A stretch of 64,000 nt of DNA from Pleurodeles waltl. Taxonomy: Eukaryota; Chordata; Amphibia; Caudata; Salamandridae. The translations under genes and the position numbers were made by a program. Where the stretch lies: contig NC_090448.1 of the NCBI RefSeq assembly GCF_031143425.1, positions 532,784,313 to 532,848,312 of the forward strand, written 5' to 3'. Shown here piece by piece: positions 45,985-57,048 of this stretch (positions within the stretch are counted from its first letter, which is position 1; every line of letters begins with the position of its first letter). A model generated the notes under the pieces. It was not told the DNA's origin, searched no databases, and saw nothing but the letters and a program-made list of their open reading frames with translations.

Positions 45985-46500
45985 TAGCGGTGCTTGAGTT
46001 GGCGGTCCTTGCCCTGTTCAGCGGTGCTTGAGTTGGCTGTCCTTGCCCTGTTCAACGGTGCTTGCCCTGTGCAGCGGTGCTTGAGTTGGCGGTCCTTGCC
46101 CTGTTCAGCGGTGCTTGCCCTGTGCAGCGGTGCTTGAGTTGGCGGTCCTTGCCCTGTTCAGCGGTGCTTGCCCTGTGCAGCGGTGCTTGAGTTGGCGGTC
46201 CACGGTGCTTGAGTTGGCGGTCCTTGCCCTGTTCAGCGGTGCTTGCCCTGTGCAGCAGTGCTTGAGTTGGCGGTCCTTGCCCTGTTCAGCGGTGCTTGAG
46301 TTGGCGGTCCTTGCCCTGTTCAGCGGTGCTTGCCCTGTGCAGCGGTGCTTGAGTTGGCGGTCCTTGCCCTGTTCAGCGGTGCTTGAGTTGGCGGTCCTTG
46401 CCTTGTTCAGCGGTGCTTGCCCTGTTCAGCGGTGCTTGAGTTGGCGGTCCTTGCCCTGTTCAGCGGTGCTTGCCCTGGTCAGCAGTGTTTGAGTTGGCGG
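45985..46500. repeat. Complex repeat of GCGGTGCTTGAGTTGGCGG units
   Basis: Two related subunits, GCGGTGCTTGAGTTGGCGG-TCCTTGCCCTGTTCA and GCGGTGCTTGCCCTGTGCA, alternate irregularly over about 500 bp. Confidence 0.85.
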
Positions 46501-46504
46501 TCCT

Positions 46505-46860
46505 TCATTGCCCAGCTGGGCTGGGGCTGGCGGTCCTTCATTGGTCAGCTGGGCTGTGGCTGGCGGGGCTCTCCTGGGCAGGTGGGCTGTGGCTGGCGGG
46601 GCCCTCCTGGGCATCTGGGCTGTGGCTGGCAGGGCCCTCCTGGGCAGCTGGGCTGTGGCTGGTGGGGCCCTCCTGGGCAGCTGGACTGTGGCTGGCGGGG
46701 CCCTCCTGGGCAGCTGGGCTGTGGCTGGCGGGGCCCTCCTGGGCATCTGGTCTGTGGCTGGTGGGGCCCTCCTGGGCAGCTAGGCTGTGGCTGGCGGGCC
46801 CTCCTGGGCAGCTGGGCTGTGGCTGGCGGGGCCCTCCTGGGCAGCGACGATGGGGCTGGC
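46505..46860 (-). repeat. 33-bp repeat, likely coding tail of H3 gene B
   Basis: About ten units of CTGTGGCTGGCGGGGCCCTC plus CTGGGCAGCTGGG. On the minus strand each unit encodes 11 residues (PGGPRQPQPSC in one frame, PRRAPPATAQL in another). It sits where the C-terminal tail of gene B ends and is probably a recent expansion. Confidence 0.8.
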
Positions 46861-49329
46861 GGTGGGCTGGCGGGGCCCTCCTTGGCAGCGGGGATGATGG
46901 CGGGCTTCTCTGCTGTGCTGCTCCTCCCAGACTTGCCGGGTTTCTTGTGGCCCTTCCCCACCTTGGGAGGAGTCACAGCTGAGTCCACACTCCCACCGGG
47001 ACCCATGGGAGCGGCTTGGGTGGCTGGAGTCTTCCCCCTCTCCCGCCGGGCACTGGCCAACTTCTGGTGCTTCACAGGGGGGGACTGGCTGTGCTGTGGC
47101 TCCGTGACACACTGGCTGTCCTGGTGGCCGGTGCACTCCACATACCTGTGACAACAGGCACCACTGGTCCCGGAGATTTTGTGGCTGAGGTGCTAGTTCG
47201 GGACCTATGAGTTGGACGGGGGTGGGAAATAGGTTAAGGGTGGACAGGAAAAGTTGTTTGGACACACTGGGACGGGTAGCTGGAGGGGGTTTGGGAGGGG
47301 AGGAAGAGGTGGTGGTTGTAGGAGGTGTACGTTTTGCAGCTTTGGGCGCAGGTGCATGCGCTGGAGGTTGTGGTGAGGTGGATGTATGTTGGGTGGGTGT
47401 GTGCCTGCGTTTGTGTATCTTCGGAGGGGGCGTCACAGACACACTGGGAGAGGACACAGGGGACGTGTGAATGGTAGTGGGGGTGGTGACTGCACGTGAG
47501 CGGGGTGTGGTGGTGGGTGTGCTGGTGCGGGACGTAGTGGCTGTAGAGGTAGTGCATGCAGGTGTGAGTGTAGACAAGACTGGGAGGGAGGAGGGAGACG
47601 AGGAGGAGGGGGACACAGTGGAGGCAGTGGATGTTGGTGTGTCTGTGTGTGTATGATGCTTGCGTGAGTGCCTGTGGGATGTGTGGTGCTTATGTTTGCC
47701 TGAGCTTCCCTTGTGTGGTGAGGTGCGTGCAGGCTGGTCTGATTGTGTGCTTGGGATAGGCAGAGGTACAGGGGATTGGGTCTGGGTGGAGGAAGTTGGA
47801 GGGGGGAGGCTAGACACAGGGACAATGGCTGCCATCAGTGCTGAGGCCAGAGTTTGATAGGATCGGTGAAGGGCCGCCTGACCAGAATGAATGCCCTCCA
47901 GGACGCATTAGTTTGTTGCAACTGCCTTTCTACACCCTGGATGGCATTCAAAATGGTAAACTGTCCAACAGTGAGTGACCTGAGGAGGTCAAGGGCCTCC
48001 TCACTGGGGGCAGCAGGGGTGACTGGGGCAGGGCCTGAGGTGCCTGGGGCAAAGGTGATGCCCACCCTCCTGGGTGAGCGGGCACGGGGCGAAGGCTGAG
48101 GGGCTGCTGGGAGGGCGGTGCTGGTAGGGGGGGTGGCAGCTGTACCTGTAGAAGCGGGGGGCACAGATGTTGCCGCCACCACAATGGAGCTCCCATCAGA
48201 GGACGAGTCCGTGTCGCTGGTTTCAGCTCCTGTCCCCGCCGTGGTGCTCCCCTCGCCCTCCGTCCCACTGGTGTATCCTGAGTCCATAGTGTGGCCCTCC
48301 ATGGCCATGTAGGATGCAGCTCCCTCCTGCTCCGGTGCCACTGCTCCTCCGCCTGATGATGCTAATGCACACAAGAACAGGGAGACCACAAAAAAGGGGG
48401 GGGAGAAACAGAAGAAAGACATGTTGAGTGCATGGATTACCGCTACCGTTGGCGGACAAGACAGACACAGAAGCCCCCTGCACTACGTTGTGCTGTTGGG
48501 CTCTACAGTGCAATTCCTGGGAAATGGCCTACAAGGATATGGATGACATCTGCACACATAAATGACACAGGTGCATGAATAGCTGTACTTGGCACTCTAC
48601 AGAGGTGGGGTGGGGGGCCACAGGGCCATGCCTTACGGAGGGGCCTAGCCTACGGAACTCGCCCTGGCCTAGGGAAACCCACAGCCCTCCTCCCCCACCC
48701 AGACACCTCCACTGCGCGCAAAGTCAGCTGAATGAGAGTGTACTCACCCCCTTGTGTCTTCTGTGATGCCCTCAAGTGCCCATCCAACTCCGGGTAGGCC
48801 ACCGCCAGGATCCTGAACATCAGGGGGGTCATGGTTCGACGGGCACCCCTCCCACGTTGGGAGGCCATCCCCAGCTGAGCCTCCGCCGTCTTCTTGCTCT
48901 AGCGGCGAATGTCCTCCCACCTCTTCCGGCAGTGGGTGCTCCGTCTGTGGTGGACCCCCAGGGTCCGGACGTCCTTGGCGATGGCACGCCAAATATCCTT
49001 CTTCTGGTGGGCGCTGACCTACATGAAATGTACAGGGTACGAAGAGAAGTCATTACCAACTGTGCCGTCAAAGTGAGTGGCCCCCATCCCTACCCTTGCC
49101 ATGTGGCACATGCACCCACCGTCTTTCATGCACGCATAACTCTGCCCCCTTCCTTCTTACAACCAGCCCTCTCCACACAGGCATAGCCCATACAACATGC
49201 TCCCTGTGAACTTACCTGTTGGTCTGGAGGACCGTAGAGTAGCGTGTTCTGGGGGAGGACCCCATCGACGAGCTTCTCCAACTCCTCCGATGTGATGGCA
49301 GGGGACCTTTCCCCAGACGCACGAGCCAT
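46780..49329 (-). pseudogene. Myb/SANT-like gene B, H3 (three exons)
   Basis: Exon 1 (49,329-49,216, 114 bp) starts with ATG (MARASGERSPAITSEELEKL) and ends at GTAAGT. Exon 2 (49,018-48,748, 271 bp) has SAHQKKDIWRAIAKDV, TLGVHHRRSTHCRKRWED and TPLMFRILAVAYPELDGH, interrupted by one TAG. Exon 3 begins at 48,361 in matching phase: acidic Ser/Thr/Gly segment, RSPRRVGITFAPGTS, helical block EEALDLLRSLTVGQFTILN, then after a frameshift near 47,840 a Lys/His-rich cluster, a Ser/Thr/Pro tail and the motif SKQLFLSTLNLF (47,231-47,262). It lies wholly inside intron 1 of the antisense transposase gene. One stop and about two frameshifts. Confidence 0.8.
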
Positions 49330-49791
49330 TGTCTCTTCCAGACCGAGGTCACAGCAGCACTTGCAGTGTAGATCCTCTCCTGTCGAAGATCAGGTATCCA
49401 GTGACTGAAGTAATAGAAAATGGCGGTCACGTCCGCGGTGGTCACGTCCGCGGCGGTGGTACCATCACCGCCGGAGTACATCGTCATTGGCTCCTGGGAC
49501 CCATAGGGTCCAATGTTAACCAATGCAGCATTACGCCACTGTCTTCGACCGCCTACTGCAACGGTGTACAACACCAGCGCAGTTATCTCACATCCCATTG
49601 TCCCACTTTACAAGTCAGGCAGCCGCCATTTCAGGGGCCCACATGGCCTAATTACCAACTGGGTCACACATACCTAGGCCTAGTCTCAACACACATACAG
49701 GCCAAATTTTGTGTATGAATGGTGTTCTGTGTAGACTGTGGGTACATACCTCTGAGTTGTTTGACTCTGTGCTCGCTGTTGTCCTTCATAG
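49330..49791. promoter_or_regulatory. Region between gene B and transposase exon 2 (H3)
   Basis: Contains ATTGG/CCAAT boxes near 49,493 and 49,510 and repeated GGCGGTCACGTCCGCGG motifs (49,422-49,455), which resemble the TGGCGG part of the element termini. A likely divergent control region for gene B. Confidence 0.4.
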
Positions 49792-50827
49792 GCACCGTCC
49801 ACTGGGACATGTGAGGTGATGGCGGAATCCTCCAGTGTACCGACCACTGGCGGACCTGTCGACAATGGAGGAAAGAAATTTGATTATCACCTACAGGTTT
49901 GACCGTGCCACAATCCAGGAACTGTGTACCCAGTTGAAGCCAGACCTGATGTCAGCAATCCGCCATCCCACAGGAATCCCCCCTCAAGTGCAGGTGCTAT
50001 CAGTGTTCCATTTCCTTGCTAGTGGGTCTTTTCAAACAACTGTGGCCATGGCATCAGGGATGTCCCAGCCTATGTTTTCCAACGCAGTGTCCAGAGTGTT
50101 GTCTGCTCTGCTGAAACACATGCAGAGCTACATCGTTTTCCCTCAGGTGGAGGATTTGCCTACAGTGAAAGGTGACTTCTATGCCCTTGGACATATCCCC
50201 AACATCATAGGTGCCATTGATGGGACCCATGTGGCTTTGGTCCCCCCCCACAGGAGTGAACAGGCGTACAGGAACCGGAAGAGTTATCATTCGATGAATG
50301 TACAGATGGTATGTTTGGCAGACCAGTACATCTCCCATGTGAATGCCATGTTCCCTGGCTCAGTGCATGACGCCTACATCCTGCGGAATAGCAGCATCCC
50401 TTATGTGATGGGTCAACTCCAGAGGCACCGTGTGTGGCTATTAGGTGACTCTGGTTACCCCAACCTGTCATGGCTACTGACCCCAGGGAGGAATCCCAGG
50501 ATAAGGGCAGAGGAACGCCACAATGAGGCCCATGGGCGAACTATGAGGGTGATCGAGCAGACCTTCGGCCTCCTGAAGGCCAGGTTCAGGTGTCTGCATA
50601 TGACAGGTGGATCCCTATTCTACTCACCAAAGAAGGTGTGCCAGATCATCGTGGCCTGCTGTATGCTTCACAACTTGGCTTTGCGACGACAGGTGCCTTT
50701 TCTGCAGGAGGATGGTCCAGATGGTGGTGTTGTGGCAGCTGTGGAGCCTGTGGACAGTGATGAGGAGGAAGCAGAGGAAGAAGACATGCAGAACAGGGAC
50801 TCAGTCATCCTGCAATATTTCCAGTGA
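49792..50827 (+). CDS. Harbinger (HARBI1-type) transposase, H3, exon 2
   Basis: This is the most complete transposase in the window. From the GTG at 49,835 an open frame of 330 codons runs to 50,827 (first ATG at 49,865). Catalytic residues are Asp129 (GAIDGTHVA), Asp205 (LLGDSGYPN) and Glu241 (RVIEQTFGLLKARF), a D-D35E pattern. Also present are VYRPLADL, LSVFHFLASGSFQ, a Cys/His-containing IIVACCMLHNLAL and an acidic tail (DSDEEEAEEED) ending YFQ. The exon opens after CTTCATAG at 49,791; one in-frame TGA (49,817-49,819) lies between acceptor and conserved start. Unlike H2 and H4 there is no intron between the Asp129 and Asp205 blocks. With exon 1 (44,465) the protein would be about 372 residues. 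Confidence 0.88.
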
Positions 50828-51306
50828 AACACAGGTGAGAATACATTCCTGCCCACTACATGTACTTTTATACTTCTACCTCCCTCCTGTCAGTCGATTT
50901 CACCCAGTGTATGGTCACTAAGTTGTCACTTTCCCTTACAGTTTCACAGCTGTGAGTCCCAACGTGTGTCATCTGCTTCGATTCCTTATGGACTAGAGCT
51001 GTGTGACATAGGTATGTTGACATTACTATTTCATGAACATTTTGTCACTGTAATTGCAAATACACTATTTCGAAATCACAGACAGACTCCAGATCTTTTG
51101 GTGCTTTAGGTGTGATTATTTATATACAAAATATTGGAGGGGGAAGTTAAATGGTGAGGGGTGATGGCGGAGGAGTGTCCATGGCAGAGTCCAGTCTATT
51201 AGTCTCACAGGTGCATTGCCCATATGGGCATGGGAAGTGGAACTGGGGCAGTTTCAATATGGACAGGGTGACAAAGTGGGACAGTGGGATGACAATCAGG
51301 GTGGTC

Positions 51307-52824
51307 TCATTTCTTGGCGGGGGTCTTGGCATCGTGCTCTGTCTTGTTCCTGGATCTCAGGGACAGTTTGCGGGGTGGTTCTCCATCTGCAGGGGGTGGG
51401 GTGCTGGTGTGGTGGTCCTGTGGCGGGCGTCCTGTCCACTAGCGCCAGCGGAGGTGGTGGACAGTTCATCATCCATGCTAGTGTCAGGGGCCCCTTGGAG
51501 TGCCACAGTGTCCCTCCTGGTGTTGAGTACTTCCTTCAACACCCCTACGATGGTGCCCAGGGCGGAGCTGATGGTTCTGAGTTCCTCCCTGAACCCCAAA
51601 TACTGTTCCTCCTGCATGCGCTGGGTCTCCTGAAACTTGGCCAGTACCGTTGCCATCGTCTCCTGGGAGTGGTGGTATGCTCCCATGATGGAGGAGAGGG
51701 CCTCGTGGAGAGTGGGTTCCCTTGGCCTGTCCGCCCCCTGTGGCACAGCAGCCCTCCCAGTTCCCCTGTGTTCCTGGGCCTCCGTCCCCTGGACCGTGTG
51801 CCCACTGCCACTGCCCCCATGTCCCTGTTGTTGTTGGGGTCGTGGGTTATCCTGGGTTCCCTGTAGTGGTGGACACACAGCTGATTGACGTGTCCTGGGG
51901 ACGGAGGTATGGGCCCGCTGGGTGGGTGCTGTGCTGGTGTTTCCAGAGGGGGGGTAGGTCTGTGGTGGCCTGTGCCTGTGTGAGGGGAACCGACTGTCCC
52001 GAGGTCCACGATGGTCCGGGCTGGTCATCTAGATCCAGGTGGACAGAGGTGCTGTCATCACTGTGGGCCTCTTCTAAGGGTGGAGTGGACATGTCTGGAC
52101 CCTCCTGTCTGGTGACGTTGGGTAGTGGTCCTGCGGGGTGGAAAGGCATGATTATTGCATCTGTGTGTGTCATGGTGTGCAATGGGTGGGTGACCGTGTA
52201 CTCTAGTGCTGGCATTCCTGTGTGGGAGCTTGTGTGATGATGGTTTAGGGGTGTGTATGGGTATGTGCAGTGGGCATGCTTTAGTGATGGGTGTCCATGC
52301 TTTGTTGTTGTTGCATGCAGGGCTTGGTGATGGGATGTGTGGTTTGTGATATTGGTACATTTGTGAGGAGTTGGAGTGATAGGGGTGGGGGCGAGGGTGG
52401 GGGTATGTGATAGCATGCAGGTAGGGTGGGGGATGTAATAGTTAAGATTTGACTTACCAGAGTCCATTCCTCCACCGACTCCTGCGAGGCCCTCAGGATG
52501 CAGAATCGCCAAGACCTGCTCCTCCCATGTTGTTAGTTGTGGGGGTCCGCCGCCAGTCCGCTGAACCGCCAGGTGGTGTCTTGAGACCACGGAATGCACC
52601 TTCCCCCGTAGGTCGTTCCACCTCTTCCTGATGTCCTCCCGATTTCTTGGGTGTTGTCCCACTGCGTTGACCCTGTCGACTATTCTTCGCCATAGCTCCA
52701 TCTTCCTTACAATGGAGGTGTGCTGCACCTGTGATCCAAATAGCTGTGGCTCTACCCGGACGATTTCCTCCACCATGACCCTGAGCTCCTCCTCCGAGAA
52801 CCTGGGGTGTCTTTGCCGTGCCAT
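51307..52824 (-). pseudogene. Myb/SANT-like gene A, H3 (two exons)
   Basis: Exon 1 (52,824-52,458) is intact from ATG: MARQRHPRFSEEELRVMVEE, RVEPQLFGSQVQHTS, KMELWRRIVDRVNAVGQHP, DIRKRWNDLRGKV and WEEQVLAILHPEGL. This matches NAIF1-type Myb/SANT-like DNA-binding domains. It ends at CTG/GTAAGT in phase 1, and exon 2 (from 52,130, after CCGCAG) continues in frame with PLPNVTRQEG, a Ser/Pro-rich linker, and after a frameshift near 51,900 a coiled-coil-like stretch (PTLHEALSSIMGAYHHSQ to VLKEVLNTRRD) and a basic C-terminus ending at 51,307. Only one frameshift was seen, so this is the best gene A in the window. Confidence 0.8.
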
Positions 52825-53426
52825 TGGGTGGGGTAGGTGATGTGTGGGGTGGTGTGTGTGGTGATAAGTGTGGTGATATGTAGTGGTGTGTAGTGTGAGG
52901 TGCGTGGAAGTTATGTGGGTGATGGTGTTGTGTGCCTGTGGATGCTAGTTTGTTGATGGTGGTGTCTCTCTCTGGCCTTCTCTCTGTAATTGTGGTCGTA
53001 GGGGTTCGTGGGTGATGTGGGTGTGTGTTTTATATTGTCATGGGTGTGTGGGAGTGGTGTGTGTATGTATGTGTATCAGGTGTGTGTATTTCGAATTGCC
53101 CAATGTGGTTGTGTTTTGGAGATGTGTGTGTATTTTGAGCGCGGCGGTGTGAACCACCAATGGAATACCGCGGTTGAAAGACCGCTGCATGGATTCGTGG
53201 GTCGTGATAGTGTGGGCGTATTTCTGTTTGAGTGACGGTGGAGGTTTTGTTTTCGCCAGTTTATCACTGACCTTTGGTGTGGCGGCTTCTGTGGGTGTCT
53301 GAATTTTGTTGGATTCCGATCTGTGGGTCATAATAGCTGTGGTGGAATTCCGCGGCCACGGCGGTGTGTTGGCGGTCTTCTGCACGGCGGTAAGCGGCTT
53401 TTACCGCCAATGTTGTAATGACCACC
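52825..53426. other. H3 TG-rich end region with terminal repeat
   Basis: GT-rich DNA between gene A and the right terminus. The last 100 bp include several GGCGGT/ACCGCC pairs (CGGCGGTAAGCGGCTTTTACCG near 53,383-53,404), typical of the subterminal region. Confidence 0.6.
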
Positions 53427-53429
53427 TAA

Positions 53430-54599
53430 GTCTTTCCAACTTATTGATTTCTCTGGCTCATGCTCTTCAACTTAATGGTGGCAAGCCACCCAAAATAAAT
53501 TCTTCACCCATCCCTTGTTTTAAGCCAGCCTGGCTAATGTGGGCCTGGGAATTAAAGGCTTGCCTTCCTCCAGGTCTTACTTTTCTTCTGCTTGTGAAAA
53601 GGCCGGCCTCACCTTGGTCCCTTTTCAAACTAATTAAGTCCTTGGGCCCACTCCAACTATCTTTTGAAAGGAAAAATAATACCCCACACCAAGGCTATGG
53701 CTCCCCTATGGGAGCAGTTTTCACCCTTCATTGTCATAACAGCACTGGCAGGTCAGCTGTCTTTAGCTAATACTAATTAGCCCAAGTAAGGCTCAGGCAG
53801 GAAGTATAACTTTCTAAAAGTTACCTTTTCCAAGTATTTATTAAAAATACAACTTCGCCTATAGATAGGATTATTTAATAAATATGAAAAATAGAGTTTG
53901 AATGAATATTCTAGAAATTTCTTCTCAAAGATTACAAATCAAAGTTTATAATCTGTACTTTGACATATAATGCAGCCCTGCCAGTGTAAATGGCTTTTGG
54001 GGGCTAGTCACAGGAGGAACATGCCAATTTTAATTTCACACATGTGCCCCTTTTGAATGTTAGGCAATCTATGTTGTGGACAACAGGGTTTACTTAGTGG
54101 TAACCTATTAATATTTAATGTTTAAAACCAGGGTTTCCTGCCTGCCAGAAAGGGTTATTTTGAAAGTTTTACAGCAAGCTTTCTGGCTGCTGCAGTCATA
54201 CCACACATGGTAAGTCTAACAGGTTGTTTTACAGGCCCAGTTTGTGGATGGAAAGGTAAATGCTGCAGTCTAGAGGTGGCATTACCTTTCAGGTCCTGAG
54301 TGCATGTTCTATAACATATTCTAGGGGTTTATCAGGAAAATAAATATGCCAAACACAACTAATCCAATGGAACTATCTTTAAAGGTGCAGCATATCCAAT
54401 TTATTAATGTTAAATAGGGGCAATGTGTAAGGAGTTCTACATCTAGCAAACATTGGGAGCATATCAGATGACACCAAAGATGGTAATTTCTTACATTGAG
54501 CATTTGAACCCACCACCCCTTAACTACACATTAAAAAGTTTTTAAACAAACAAGAACTTATTGAGTTAATTAGGGAATGGCAAAAACTTCAATTATGCA
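53430..54599. other. AT-rich DNA, possibly an old LTR
   Basis: No coding frame. Segments such as 'ctttctaaaagtta' and 'acatgtgccccttttgaatgttaggc' are similar in style and order to the solo LTRs A and B, but I cannot set ends or find a target duplication. Confidence 0.25.
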
Positions 54600-54785
54600 T
54601 TTCTTATGGCCATACTTGCTCTAAGAATAACCTGAATGATTGAGCATTTGTACCAAACAAAACAGGATTCATCCCTGAAAAGAATATTAGGTTATAACAG
54701 TCATTATACCTGGGATGTAACAGATTTGGTGGAGTCTGATTAACATCCATTTTTTACTTTTAGATATGCCAAAGCTATAGACTTA
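54600..54785 (+). pseudogene. L1-type LINE reverse transcriptase, left half
   Basis: A short frame holds PNKTGFIPEKNIR, the L1-clade RT motif usually written Q-T-G-F-x-x-x-R-x-I. The last 20 bases before H4 correspond to the A-x-K-A-x-D box of RT domain A. H4 interrupts exactly there and RT continues at 62,805. There are several frame breaks. Confidence 0.6.
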
Positions 54786-55370
54786 GGCCCTCATTATGAC
54801 AATGGCGGTAAATCCCACTTACTGCTGCGGTGACAGCTGTCAACATACCGTGGCGGAGGCAAATATCCGTTAGCCATATTATGACACACACACACACCAA
54901 ACCAACAGAATACTGCCACAAATACATATCCGCCTGACCAAATGTCAGTGTTAAAGTGTTGGTACTACCACCCATACCGTTACGCCAACAAAACAACGCC
55001 CACCACATTATGACCCACGAATCACCATGCCAGACATTCAACGGTGGTAAACCATTGGCGGTACACGCCGGCGTGGTCAGAATGGCCACCCAAATTCAAA
55101 ACAACACAACATTGGCCAATGCCAAAAACACACACCTGACACTGATACACACACCACACCCTTCCACCCACAGCACTGCAAAACACATACCCACATTAAC
55201 CACAACCCTTTACAAACACCAAAAATTGCCACAAGAAAGACATGAATTTCACAGAGACAACTACACACACACACACCACAAACACCCATTTATCCGTAAC
55301 GCACCCCACATCCCAAACCCCGCCACATTACTCAACACCCTCTACACAACACACACACCACACAACACCC

Positions 55371-56868
55371 ATGTCCCCACTAAGGCACCCTCATTTCACT
55401 GATGAGGAGTTGTGGGTCATGGTGGAGCAATAGAGCCACAGCTGTTTGGAGCACAGGTACAGCAGATATCCATTGCCAGGAAGATGGAGCTATGGTGGAG
55501 GATCATGGACAGGGTGAACGCAGTGGGACAGCATCCAAGAACAAGGGACGACATCAGAAAGAGGTGGAACGACCTACGGGGGAAGCTACTTTCCGTGGCA
55601 GCAAGGCACCAGCTCGCCATCCAGAGGACTGGCGGTGGACCCCCACCTCCTCCTTCACAGCTCACAGCATGGGAAGAGCAAGTCTTGGCAATCCTGCATC
55701 CTGAGGGACTCACTAGAGTATCCGGAGGACGGGACACTGGTGAGGCATTATCTACTACTTATCACCCCTCATACCTGCATGCTATCGTACCCCCTCACCC
55801 TGACTCCCATCACTCCATTCCATCCCACACAGTGCACCTACACATGTGACCAACCCCAATGCCTAGCCCTGCATGCAACACCAATGCATGGACAGCCCAC
55901 CCAGCCCTGCATGTACACCCATCACCAAAGCATGCATAGCATGGCGTACTAACAATCACACAATACATGACCCTACACAAACAAAGGTGGCAGGGAAACA
56001 GCAACGATAGAGTGGAAGCTAGGGATGTACAATATGTCACAGACATGAAGCATAATACATCACTTACATCCCCATGGGTACCCCATCCAATCCCAGCAGC
56101 AAGGAGGTGCCACGACTATCCAGTCCCCCAACAGAAGATGTCCCCAGTGATGACAGTAACTCTGGACTTCAGGATCTGGATGAACTTCCTGGCCCATCAG
56201 GGACCAATGGTCAGTCGGATACCCCAGCCCACTCCTACTCCCAGTCCACCACAGAGCCTCCCCCCCTCAGTATCAAACACCACAGCACCCACCCAACATC
56301 CCCACACCTCTGTCCCCAGGACACGTCAATCAGCAGTGTGCCAAGACAATCAGGGTCCCCTGTGGTCAGTGACAGTGGGCACACCGTTCAGGGCACACAG
56401 GCACAGGAGGACAGGGATGGTCGGAGGACAGATGTGCGCCAAGTGAAGGACAGGCCCAGGGAACTGACTCTCCAGGAGGCACTCACTAATATCCTGGGGG
56501 CTTACCAACAATCCCATATCCTTACCAACATGCAGGAGAACAAGCGGCTGCAGGAGGTACACCATCAGGAGATCAGGGAAGATTTGCAGTCCCTCCACAC
56601 CACCATGGTCTCCATAGCAGGAGTGCTGGCTGATATGGGCAACATCATGAGGGAATGGACAGCACACCAGTGGGCCCCTACCACTAGCCAGTCTACTGAC
56701 CAGCACTCCACATCTGCTGCAGCTAGGGGACAGGAGGCCCTACCACAGGACCCAAAGTCCACCAGCACGCCTCCCTCAGCAGAAGGTGAACCACCCCACA
56801 AACATTCCCTGCGACCCAGACAGAAGCCAGAGACACTTGCCAAGACCAAGACCACCGCAAGGAAATGA
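55371..56868 (+). pseudogene. Myb/SANT-like gene A, H4
   Basis: Exon 1 (55,371-55,739) starts MSPLRHPHFTDEELWVMVEQ; a deletion of about 11 bp near 55,430 shifts the frame, after which EPQLFGAQVQQISIARKMEL, RIMDRVNAVGQHP, DIRKRWNDLRGK and WEEQVLAILHPEGL follow. The donor is CTG/GTGAGG. Exon 2 (from about 56,097) is open to the stop at 56,868. It has an acidic Ser-rich segment (SDDSNSGLQDLDELPGPSG), a coiled-coil-like stretch (LTLQEALTNILGAYQQSH to VLADMGNIMREW) and the basic C-terminus HSLRPRQKPETLAKTK. The coiled coil may mediate pairing of Myb partners or contact with transposase (inference). Confidence 0.8.
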
Positions 56869-57042
56869 GACCCTCCTGAAAGGCCACCCTGTCACCTTCT
56901 CCACTCTGGACTGCCTTTGCTCCCCTTCCTATGGCCCCTTGGACACTGGACCTGTGCTAAAAAAAAGACTGGAACAATACCCTGGACTTGCCTCTAACAT
57001 CACCCCATTCCAATGCACTTTCCCATCTATAATTTGCACTAA

Positions 57043-57048
57043 AATAAA
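57043..57048 (+). promoter_or_regulatory. Polyadenylation signal of H4 gene A
   Basis: AATAAA about 175 bp after the stop of gene A. Confidence 0.6.

Larger units (their letters stand above)
44137..53426 (-). mobile_element. Harbinger copy H3 (9,290 bp), best preserved
   Basis: The termini are GGGGGTCATTACAACTCTGG (left) and inverted GGTGGTCATTACAACATTGG (right). The flanking triplets are TTA and TAA, so the duplication is imperfect. Gene order on the minus strand: gene A (52,824-51,307), transposase on the opposite strand (49,792-50,827), gene B (49,329-46,780), transposase exon 1 on the opposite strand (44,465-44,547). Four adjacent tandem arrays between 44,990 and 46,860 account for its extra length. 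Confidence 0.9.

Noticed and set aside
45415..45987. Repeated 62-codon frames (SPWQDEALWAQSPLQNQW type)
   Set aside because: A 74-bp unit shifts frame each time, producing the same peptide in three staggered frames; not a protein gene.
46417..47151. 244-codon collagen-like plus-strand frame
   Set aside because: Shadow of the 33-bp repeat on the strand opposite to gene B; the gene B strand has conserved domains.
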